This document shows positions 1-4,993 of a stretch of DNA of 6,278 nucleotides, in pieces. The translations under genes and the position numbers were made by a program. Origin of the DNA: an uncultured Clostridia bacterium (GTDB lineage Bacteria; Bacillota; Clostridia; TANB77; CAG-508); contig CALXAW010000079.1 of NCBI GenBank assembly GCA_944386375.1, positions 1 to 6,278 of the forward strand, in the 5' to 3' direction. The notes under the pieces are model-generated. The model saw only the letters and a program-made list of their open reading frames with translations, was not told where the DNA came from and ran no database searches. Each line of letters starts with the position of its first letter. Position 1 is the first letter of the stretch.

Positions 1-77
1 TTTAAAGCACGCAAAAAGTAATAATTTTCGCTATCACTTATTATATTAAATTTTTCTATATCAAATATATCTTCCAT
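1..77 (-). CDS. 5' end of an unrecognised gene (partial, runs off the left edge)
   Basis: An open minus-strand frame starts with ATG at 75-77 and reads MEDIFDIEKFNIISDSENYY, then FLRAL, up to the window edge, with no stop. An AGGAG Shine-Dalgarno sequence lies at 83-87, five bases before the ATG, which is why this short fragment is called real. The start is only 15 bp beyond the stop of the triple-repeat gene, so the two are probably one transcript. The visible 25 residues are acidic and aromatic-rich, with no signal peptide or membrane segment. I cannot name a family. The product could be any cytosolic protein, and the rest of the gene lies outside the window. Confidence 0.6.
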   Translation of the reverse strand, partial: MEDIFDIEKFNIISDSENYYFLRAL

Positions 78-92
78 GACATCTCCTATTTT

Positions 93-1145
93 TTAAATTC
101 TTTCGTTTTCTTTTTCAATTAGATTAGTCAATATAGCCTGTTCTTTATCTGTTAATTCAACATTTGTTATTACATTGATTGTTGCTTTTGCTATTTCTTC
201 TGTGGTTACTTTTTTTCTTGTATATTCTAAGCTTACTCCTAGTTCTGCCATTTTTTGTATTTGTTCTTCTGTTGGTGGTTTCATAGAGCCCATATGTCTA
301 TGTGCATTTATTATATGTTTTTTAGTTTGTCCAATTTTTTCATATAACATTAATCCTTCTTTTTTTGCTATTTTTTCTATTTCTTCAGTTGTTAGTCCTG
401 ATTTTTTTGCTAAAGATTCTATTGTATCTCTTTGAGTCATTTTAGATGCATCTATTCCATTTGCATTTAACTTTTTTAGTTCTTCTATAAATTCGTCTAT
501 TGTATCTCGTTCTTTTTTATATTGCTTTTTTTCTTTTGATTGCATTGTTTTAATATTTATATCAATTCCTAATTTATGTAATTTTTGTATTTGTGCTTCC
601 GTTGGTGGTTTCATAGTACCGTTTCCGCTACATGCCTGAACAATACCATTTTTAAGCCACCCTATTTGATATGCTACATCTAATTTCAATTCTTGTGCTA
701 TATTTTCTATGTCTTTTTTACTTACTTCTGATTTTTTTGCTAATGTTTCTATTGTATCACTACTAGACATTTTAGATACATCTATTCCTTTAGCTGATAA
801 TTTTTCTGTTATCTTTATAAAATTTTCTATAGTATTTTCATTCTTTTTTTCTAAATTTATTCCCAATTCTTTTAAGATTAATACTTGTTCTTTGGTAGGT
901 GGTATACATATGTTATTACCTCTATATGCTTGAGTTATTTGGGACTTAACTTGTCCTATTTTATAGTCTGGGTCTAACCCAACTTCTAATGTCAGTTCTC
1001 GTAGCTTATCTATTCTTATTTGCGACTTTACAGCTAATGTTAATATAGTATCTGTTGTTGTCATTTTGGATATATCTATCCCTATTAATATACATTTTTC
1101 TACTACGTGTATAAATTTATCTGTTATATTTTTATGTCTACTCAT
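93..1145 (-). CDS. Triple-repeat protein of unknown function, possibly nucleic-acid binding
   Basis: This encodes 350 residues of a family I cannot name. Three modules of the same length cover residues 6-99, 104-197 and 214-307. Each has a GID-x-SKM motif (G22, G120, G230), then DTI-x-x-LA-x-KS, an IG pair, a glycine-rich stretch, PPT exactly 60 residues after the GID glycine (P82, P180, P290), and a closing LGI/LGV. A lysine-rich linker (about 198-213) separates modules 2 and 3. A helical tail of about 40 residues rich in E, T, I and N follows. No signal peptide or membrane segment is seen. The DTI-x-x-LAKKSG then TTEEIEKIA pattern resembles a helix-turn-helix, so DNA or RNA binding is a plausible inference, not a demonstrated function. 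The start at 1145 follows AAGGAGG (1153-1159) at 7-base spacing. An ATG at 1150 is out of frame and stops after two codons. It is probably co-transcribed with the partial gene at 1-77. Confidence 0.85.
   Translation of the reverse strand: MSRHKNITDKFIHVVEKCILIGIDISKMTTTDTILTLAVKSQIRIDKLRELTLEVGLDPDYKIGQVKSQITQAYRGNNICIPPTKEQVLILKELGINLEKKNENTIENFIKITEKLSAKGIDVSKMSSSDTIETLAKKSEVSKKDIENIAQELKLDVAYQIGWLKNGIVQACSGNGTMKPPTEAQIQKLHKLGIDINIKTMQSKEKKQYKKERDTIDEFIEELKKLNANGIDASKMTQRDTIESLAKKSGLTTEEIEKIAKKEGLMLYEKIGQTKKHIINAHRHMGSMKPPTEEQIQKMAELGVSLEYTRKKVTTEEIAKATINVITNVELTDKEQAILTNLIEKENERI
225..1130 (-). repeat. Three diverged ~94-codon repeats inside the minus-strand gene
   Basis: Module 1 occupies 849-1130, module 2 555-836 and module 3 225-506. 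They align without internal gaps between the GID and PPT motifs. By hand count modules 2 and 3 share about 45 of 94 residues, and module 1 is more distant. The spacing is 98 residues from module 1 to 2 and 110 from 2 to 3, the difference being the charged linker. The divergence suggests old internal duplication, not recent tandem expansion. Confidence 0.8.
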
Positions 1146-1177
1146 ACCATTAGCCTCCTTTTTTGCTCTTCTTTTTT

Positions 1178-1206
1178 ATTTTAGCATATTTAGTTAAATT
1201 ATTAAA
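1178..1206 (-). promoter_or_regulatory. Candidate promoter for the triple-repeat gene
   Basis: On the minus strand, TGCTAAAAT (1178-1186) gives an extended -10 with hexamer TAAAAT at 1178-1183. TTTAAT at 1201-1206, with a 17-base spacer, is a weak -35. It lies about 33 bases upstream of the start codon. The extended TG compensates for the poor -35. In DNA this AT-rich such matches arise often, so this remains a prediction. Confidence 0.4.
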
Positions 1207-1209
1207 CTA
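1191..1209. promoter_or_regulatory. 19-bp near-palindrome, candidate operator
   Basis: The sequence TAGTTAAATTATTAAACTA is symmetric about position 1200, with eight of nine base pairs matching. It covers the -35 box and half of the spacer of the predicted minus-strand promoter, where a repressor would be expected to bind. It is almost entirely A/T, so chance symmetry is possible. Which protein would bind it is unknown. Confidence 0.3.
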
Positions 1210-1268
1210 TTTTATCTTATTTTGTTTATTTTTGTAGCATTTTGTCTGTTACATTATGGAATATATAC

Positions 1269-1297
1269 TTGATTTAATTCATAAAATATAATATAGT
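1269..1297 (+). promoter_or_regulatory. Candidate sigma-A-type promoter for the plus-strand operon
   Basis: TTGATT (1269-1274) and TATAGT (1292-1297) are separated by exactly 17 bases, matching the consensus at 4/6 and 5/6 positions. The start codon of the membrane protein gene follows 24 bases after the -10. A perfect TATAAT also occurs at 1287-1292, but its only good upstream partner would leave a 12-base spacer. No other convincing promoter is seen before the two downstream genes. Confidence 0.5.
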
Positions 1298-1321
1298 ATA
1301 TATGTAATTTAGGGAAGGAAT

Positions 1322-2158
1322 GTGAAATTAACTATGGCTGAAAATAATAAAAAGCACTCTCATTTAGGTACAATAAAATTTATTGCAATTCTTACAGTAT
1401 TAGTAATTTTATTTCTATTTTTAGGTTATACTGCATCAAAAGGTTTTGTTAATAAAATTAATTTTGAAAGAGATGTTTTAAACATAGCCGAGAAAAATGA
1501 AGAACAAGTTTTTACAATTGATAATATTACTTTTTTTAGTAGTTGTAATGCAGATGCAGAGGTTAATTCTAATACTAGCTTACAAATTAATAACTTATAC
1601 CAATATACAGATATAGCCATTTTTATTAATCCTGTTGATGACGAGTTAAATTACAAAAATACTATTAAAGAGTTATATATAGATAATATTAATTATTCAC
1701 AATCACCTACTGTTGGAACACCGCAATTATATTATAAGAACATTAATGAATTTGCCACACCTAAGTTTTTAGAAGAAAATAAAGTTAATGATTCTTTACA
1801 TTTTAATATAACTTCTGAAGATTCTGCAGATTTATCCACTGCAACATTATATAATAATTGTGCAAATCCCATTACATTAACATATGTGAATAATAATATT
1901 AAAACAGATTATAGCATCGAAGGAACTGAAAGTGCACTTACTTATGATGGTTCACTTCTTAAAAAATGTGGTGTTACTTTAAGTTCTATCGAAACTTCTA
2001 TTAGTTTTAATATAAATATTGTTAATAATTTAGACCAGAAGTTTATATGCCCAGTTTATTTTAAAATACCTCTAGAATCAGAAGATGGAACATCTATTTA
2101 TGATGGTAAAGTTTTATTAAAAGATGATGTTAATTATAACTTTTTTAGATATGTTTAA
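1322..2158 (+). CDS. Membrane-anchored extracellular protein of unknown function
   Basis: This encodes 278 residues of a family I do not recognise. A short basic N-terminus (KK-HSH) is followed by one hydrophobic segment at about 17-36 (TIKFIAILTVLVILFLFLGY) that has no lipobox cysteine. It is therefore probably an uncleaved anchor, with the rest outside the membrane. The exterior part is rich in N, S, T, I and Y with alternating hydrophobic residues, suggesting beta-sandwich or Ig-like folding. It has four cysteines (75, 180, 216, 243). No catalytic motif, LPXTG or cell-wall repeat is visible. The start is uncertain. GTG at 1322 has AGGG (1311-1314) at 7-base spacing, whereas ATG at 1334 (MAENNKK) lies 14 bases past AAGGA (1315-1319). 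The synthetase gene begins 42 bp downstream with no terminator between, so it probably heads that operon. Its role may be in the cell envelope, but this is a guess. Confidence 0.8.
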   Translation: MKLTMAENNKKHSHLGTIKFIAILTVLVILFLFLGYTASKGFVNKINFERDVLNIAEKNEEQVFTIDNITFFSSCNADAEVNSNTSLQINNLYQYTDIAIFINPVDDELNYKNTIKELYIDNINYSQSPTVGTPQLYYKNINEFATPKFLEENKVNDSLHFNITSEDSADLSTATLYNNCANPITLTYVNNNIKTDYSIEGTESALTYDGSLLKKCGVTLSSIETSISFNINIVNNLDQKFICPVYFKIPLESEDGTSIYDGKVLLKDDVNYNFFRYV

Positions 2159-2200
2159 ACTTTATTTTAAATATACAGTTATAAGAAGGGAAGTATAAAA

Positions 2201-3943
2201 ATGACAATAGCCGAAAAATTAAAAAAAGAATATTATAAAACAGAAGAAATAACAAATATTAAAGAATTATTAGATAGGTCTGCAAACATATATAAAACTA
2301 GAGTTGCTTTCAAAATAAAGGGCGAAAATAAAAATATAGTTCCAATAACTTATGAGGCTTTTAAAAAAGATGTACAAGCCCTAGGCTCTTATCTTTTAGA
2401 TAAAGGACTTAAAAATAAACGTATTTGTGTTATTGGTAAAAATAGTTATAAATGGGCAACTTCTTATTTTGCTTCTACTATTGTAGGTATAGTTGTGCCA
2501 TTAGATAAGGAGTTACATATTGATGATATTATTAATTTTATAAATGTTTCTAATTCTGATGCCATTTTAGGTGATAGCAAAATTTTAGATAAACTTTTTG
2601 AAGAAAAGGACAAACTAAAAAATTCTAATTTAATGTTTATTGGATTTGAAAATAGCAAAAATTTAATTTCTTATGATAGCTGCTTACAAGAAGGATATAA
2701 AACTGTAGAAAATGGAGATAATAATTTTAATAATATCACTGTAGACCCTGACGAGCTAAAAATACTACTTTTTACTTCTGGTACTACTGGAAGTGCAAAA
2801 GGTGTATGCTTGTCACAAAGAAATGTATGTTCAAATTTATTGTCTGTTTATGGTATTGTTAAAGTAAAAAGAAGTGATTTATTTCTTTCTATTTTACCTA
2901 TACACCACACATATGAATGTACTATAGGCTTTTTATTGCCTTTATATAGTGGTGCAACTATTGCTTTTTGTGATGGGCTAAAACACATATCTCAAAATAT
3001 TGCAGAATATCATCCTTCTGTTGTATTATGTGTTCCATTGCTTTTAGAAAATGTTTATAAAAAGATTATTAAAAGTATGAATCAATCTTTGCCTAAAAAA
3101 TATCAAACACCTAAAGAAAATCCTTTTCCAAAGTTGCCTTTTTTTATGAAGCCTATTGTAAAGTCTAAAATAAAAAACTCTTTAGGTGGAAGGCTTCGTG
3201 TATTTATAGTTGGTGCAGCAGCAATGAATCCAGACTTAGTTCGTGAGTTTGATTCATTAGGGTTACCTACTATTCAAGGATATGGATTAACAGAATGTTC
3301 TCCTTTGGTTGCCGGCAATACTTTTAAATACTCTAAGCCAGATTCTGTTGGACTACCTATTCCTAATGTGGAATATAAAATTGAAAATCCAAATGACGAA
3401 GGTGTTGGAGAAATAATTGTTAAAGGGCCTAATGTAATGCTTGGCTATTACCAAGATGAAGAAAAAACAAGTAAAACTATTGTTGATGGTTGGTTCCATA
3501 CTGGTGATTTAGGTAAAATTGACGATAATGGTTATTTATACATTACAGGTCGATGTAAAAGTGTTATTGTAACAAAAAACGGTAAAAATATATATCCAGA
3601 AGAAGTTGAATATTATCTTAATGATAGTCCTCTTATTTCTGAGGCTATCGTTTTAGGAATAAAAAAAGAAAATGATGATGATACATATGTTAATGCTCAA
3701 ATTTTCCCTAATATTGAAGCAATTACAGAATATTTAAAGGGCACAGTTCCTACTAAAGAAGAAATTAAAAAAATTGTTTCTGATATTGTTAAAAATGTTA
3801 ATAGTAAATTACCTAATTATAAACATATTAAGTCTTTTGGTATACGAGATAACGAATTTGAAAAAACTACTACACAAAAGATTAAGCGTTTTGGTGATAA
3901 TATGAAAATTAAACCAGAAACAAAAGAAGATAATAATAAATAA
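2201..3943 (+). CDS. AMP-binding long-chain acyl-CoA synthetase (fatty acid--CoA ligase)
   Basis: The predicted activity is ATP-dependent activation of a fatty acid to acyl-AMP and then acyl-CoA, in the cytosol or at the inner face of the membrane. The 580 residues carry the ANL-superfamily motifs in order. These are the phosphate-binding loop FTSGTTGSAKG (191-201), LPIHHTYEC (232-240), QGYGLTECSP (359-368), WFHTGD (431-436) with the ribose-binding aspartate, the GRCKSVIVTKNGKNIYPEEV hinge (450-469), and the C-terminal catalytic lysine in TTTQKIKR (K560). The length is near that of bacterial FadD-type enzymes and both domains are complete. The A10 lysine motif has Q where many members have G. 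The start is supported by AAGGGAAG about 8 bases before the ATG. The purine-nucleoside phosphorylase gene follows after 11 bp. Chain length and acid specificity cannot be read from the sequence, so an aryl or other carboxylic acid remains possible. Confidence 0.93.
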   Translation: MTIAEKLKKEYYKTEEITNIKELLDRSANIYKTRVAFKIKGENKNIVPITYEAFKKDVQALGSYLLDKGLKNKRICVIGKNSYKWATSYFASTIVGIVVPLDKELHIDDIINFINVSNSDAILGDSKILDKLFEEKDKLKNSNLMFIGFENSKNLISYDSCLQEGYKTVENGDNNFNNITVDPDELKILLFTSGTTGSAKGVCLSQRNVCSNLLSVYGIVKVKRSDLFLSILPIHHTYECTIGFLLPLYSGATIAFCDGLKHISQNIAEYHPSVVLCVPLLLENVYKKIIKSMNQSLPKKYQTPKENPFPKLPFFMKPIVKSKIKNSLGGRLRVFIVGAAAMNPDLVREFDSLGLPTIQGYGLTECSPLVAGNTFKYSKPDSVGLPIPNVEYKIENPNDEGVGEIIVKGPNVMLGYYQDEEKTSKTIVDGWFHTGDLGKIDDNGYLYITGRCKSVIVTKNGKNIYPEEVEYYLNDSPLISEAIVLGIKKENDDDTYVNAQIFPNIEAITEYLKGTVPTKEEIKKIVSDIVKNVNSKLPNYKHIKSFGIRDNEFEKTTTQKIKRFGDNMKIKPETKEDNNK

Positions 3944-3954
3944 GGAGTGATTTT

Positions 3955-4683
3955 ATGCCAACACCTCATAATGAAGCAAATGAAGCTGATATTGCAAAAA
4001 TTGTTATTATGCCTGGTGATCCACTAAGGGCAAAATATATTGCAGAAAATTTTTTAGATAATTATAAATTAGTAAATTCTGTTCGTTGTGCATATGCATA
4101 TACTGGAATATATAAAGGTAAAAAAGTTACTGTTATGGCTTCTGGCATGGGAATGCCAAGTATGGGAATTTACTGTTATGAATTATATAAAAATTATAAT
4201 GTAGATACTATAATTCGTATTGGTTCTTGCGGTGGATATAAAACAAACTTAAAATTATTTGATGTTATTTTATCTGAGCAGGCTTATTCTGAAGGTAATT
4301 TTGCATTAACACTTAATAATGATAATTGCCACCTAGTAGAGTCTAGCGCAGGTGTAAATAACATAATTGAACAAACTGCTAATAACCTAAATATACATCT
4401 AGTAAAAGGTACTACCGCATGTACTGATTGCTTTGATTTGTATATGACTGACCCTAGTAAATTTTTCGAAAGGCTACCAAAAGGTATAGATATTTGCGCA
4501 TCTGAAATGGAGGCTTTTGCATTATTTTATGTTGCAAAAACATTAGGTAAAAAAGCTGCATGTTTAATGAGTGTAGTAGATTTAAATTTTGACAAAAATG
4601 CTCCAAAAGCAACTGCAGAAGAACGCGAAAAAGGTTTAAATACAATGATTACTCTTGCCTTGGAAAGTAGTTTAAATTTATAA
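3955..4683 (+). CDS. deoD: DeoD-type purine-nucleoside phosphorylase
   Basis: The predicted reaction is phosphorolysis of purine (deoxy)ribonucleosides to the free base and (deoxy)ribose-1-phosphate, in cytosolic purine salvage. The 242 residues match the usual length of the hexameric family. Signature segments are the MPTPH start (H5), MPGDPLRAKYIAENFL (19-34), with G21 and R25 of the phosphate site, R44, RIGSCGG (88-94) with R88 and S91, and SEMEAFAL (183-190) with M185 and E186. The presumed catalytic pair is D209 and R224, in VVDLN and TAEEREKG. The residue before the aspartate is V208, where E. coli and B. subtilis DeoD have serine in VSDH. The central part (about 95-180) is divergent, so base preference is uncertain. 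The SD AAGGAG (3942-3947) overlaps the stop codon of the synthetase gene and sits 7 bases from the ATG, indicating translational coupling. Confidence 0.93.
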   Translation: MPTPHNEANEADIAKIVIMPGDPLRAKYIAENFLDNYKLVNSVRCAYAYTGIYKGKKVTVMASGMGMPSMGIYCYELYKNYNVDTIIRIGSCGGYKTNLKLFDVILSEQAYSEGNFALTLNNDNCHLVESSAGVNNIIEQTANNLNIHLVKGTTACTDCFDLYMTDPSKFFERLPKGIDICASEMEAFALFYVAKTLGKKAACLMSVVDLNFDKNAPKATAEEREKGLNTMITLALESSLNL

Positions 4684-4684
4684 A

Positions 4685-4708
4685 TTACCACATAATCGAA
4701 TATGGTAA
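4685..4708 (+). terminator. Weak imperfect hairpin just after the phosphorylase gene
   Basis: TTACCACATA (4685-4694) can pair with TATGGTAA (4701-4708) with a two-base bulge and a short loop, one base past the TAA. A CTTTTAT run follows. The stem is short and AT-rich, so it may be a degenerate terminator, perhaps interrupted by the element that begins at once downstream. The strong terminator at 4908-4942 makes it dispensable. Confidence 0.25.
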
Positions 4709-4738
4709 CTTTTATACTAATCAGAAAGTATGACTTTC
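4708..4738 (+). repeat. 31-bp direct repeat, left copy
   Basis: Positions 4708-4738 are identical, base for base, to 4863-4893; the copies begin 155 bp apart. The copy includes the left 18-bp terminal inverted repeat of the structured element. After 4738 the sequence departs from the palindrome that completes the right copy. Confidence 0.9.
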
Positions 4739-4741
4739 CTA

Positions 4742-4814
4742 TTGAACAAATCGGAAAGCCATTTTATTAACGGCATTTAAAACTTTTTCATTGGCTTTCC
4801 GTAAATTTGTTCAA
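4742..4814. repeat. Internal hairpin 1 of the structured element
   Basis: TTGAACAAAT plus CGGAAAGCCA (4742-4761) pairs with TGGCTTTCCG (4792-4801) and ATTTGTTCAA (4805-4814). That gives 20 base pairs interrupted only by a 3-base bulge (4802-4804), with a 30-base AT-rich loop. The perfection of two blocks of ten pairs in this AT-rich spacer argues for selection on structure. Confidence 0.8.
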
Positions 4815-4845
4815 GCACCAATTTTACGTAAGTAAAATTGTGTGC
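4815..4845. repeat. Internal hairpin 2 of the structured element
   Basis: GCAC plus CAATTTTAC (4815-4827) pairs with GTAAAATTG (4832-4840) and GTGC (4842-4845). The loop is GTAA and one bulged T lies at 4841, giving 13 pairs in all. It begins at the very next base after hairpin 1 ends, so the two would stack coaxially. Confidence 0.8.
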
Positions 4846-4862
4846 AACGTTGGAGCGAAGCG

Positions 4863-4893
4863 ACTTTTATACTAATCAGAAAGTATGACTTTC
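4863..4893 (+). repeat. 31-bp direct repeat, right copy
   Basis: Identical to 4708-4738. Here the repeat continues into the rest of a perfect palindrome, so this copy can fold on itself, whereas the left copy keeps only a 5-bp GAAAG/CTTTC hairpin. Confidence 0.9.
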
Positions 4894-4905
4894 TGATTAG
4901 TATAA
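4867..4905. repeat. Perfect 17-bp palindromic hairpin at the right end of the element
   Basis: Arm 4867-4883 (TTATACTAATCAGAAAG) pairs completely with 4889-4905 around the 5-base loop TATGA. The right arm is also fully complementary to the left terminal repeat at 4712-4728. It lies three bases before the terminator stem and lacks its own G/C-rich base or U-tract, so it is not called a terminator. Confidence 0.85.
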
Positions 4906-4907
4906 TA

Positions 4908-4942
4908 AAAAAGACTGGATTATATGCATTTCCAGTCTTTTT
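4908..4942. terminator. Bidirectional Rho-independent terminator between convergent genes
   Basis: AAAAAGACTGGA (4908-4919) pairs with TCCAGTCTTTTT (4931-4942), 12 pairs around an 11-base loop. A-tract on one side and T-tract on the other provide a U-run in both directions. It ends the plus-strand operon after the phosphorylase gene and the ftsH transcript from the other side. Confidence 0.85.
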
Positions 4943-4948
4943 ATTGTA

Positions 4949-4982
4949 TGGCTAAAATTAAGTTTTTGTATAATCTAAGCCA
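4949..4982 (-). other. Imperfect hairpin in the ftsH 3' untranslated region
   Basis: In minus-strand RNA, TGGCTTAGATTA pairs with TAATTTTAGCCA over 12 positions with one U-U mismatch and one G-U wobble, around a 10-base loop. It lies between the ftsH stop codon and the shared terminator and has no U-tract. It may stabilise the 3' end or be incidental. Confidence 0.35.
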
Positions 4983-4993
4983 CATTGTTTTAT

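Larger units (their letters stand above)
4712..4905. mobile_element. MITE-like non-coding structured element with 18-bp terminal inverted repeats
   Basis: TTATACTAATCAGAAAGT at 4712-4729 is the exact reverse complement of 4888-4905, bounding a 194-bp unit with no credible gene. Inside are two back-to-back hairpins (4742-4814 and 4815-4845), a short linker (4846-4862), and a complete 17-bp palindrome at the right end. This is the form of a miniature inverted-repeat element or REP-like intergenic repeat. No clear target-site duplication is visible and no transposase is nearby, so mobility is inferred. A structured RNA is the main alternative. The whole 4684-4993 gap is accounted for by this element, the terminator and two weak hairpins. 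Confidence 0.5.

Noticed and set aside
175..933. Plus-strand open frames (175-435 and 709-933) opposite the triple-repeat gene
   Set aside because: Antisense shadows of the repeated modules; they are hydrophobic artefacts of AT-rich antisense reading and have no Shine-Dalgarno support.
1148..1150. Alternative ATG for the triple-repeat gene
   Set aside because: It is in another frame and reads ATG GTA TGA.
1287..1292. Perfect TATAAT as the -10 of the plus-strand operon
   Set aside because: Its only good -35 partner (1269-1274) would leave a 12-base spacer; the overlapping TATAGT at 1292 has the proper 17 bases.
1426..1620. Short minus-strand frame inside the membrane protein gene
   Set aside because: Antisense to a well-supported gene, with no recognisable features.
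2464..2658. Short minus-strand frame inside the acyl-CoA synthetase gene
   Set aside because: Antisense to a conserved domain; no independent support.
4454..4645. Short minus-strand frame inside the phosphorylase gene
   Set aside because: Antisense to the conserved C-terminal half of DeoD.
4708..4893. CRISPR-like array from the repeated 31-bp sequence
   Set aside because: Only two copies, the intervening 124 bp is far too long and is itself palindromic, and no cas gene is present.
4684..4993. tRNA or other classical RNA gene in the convergent spacer
   Set aside because: No cloverleaf, no CCA end and no T-loop consensus; the stems fit a repeat element and terminator instead.
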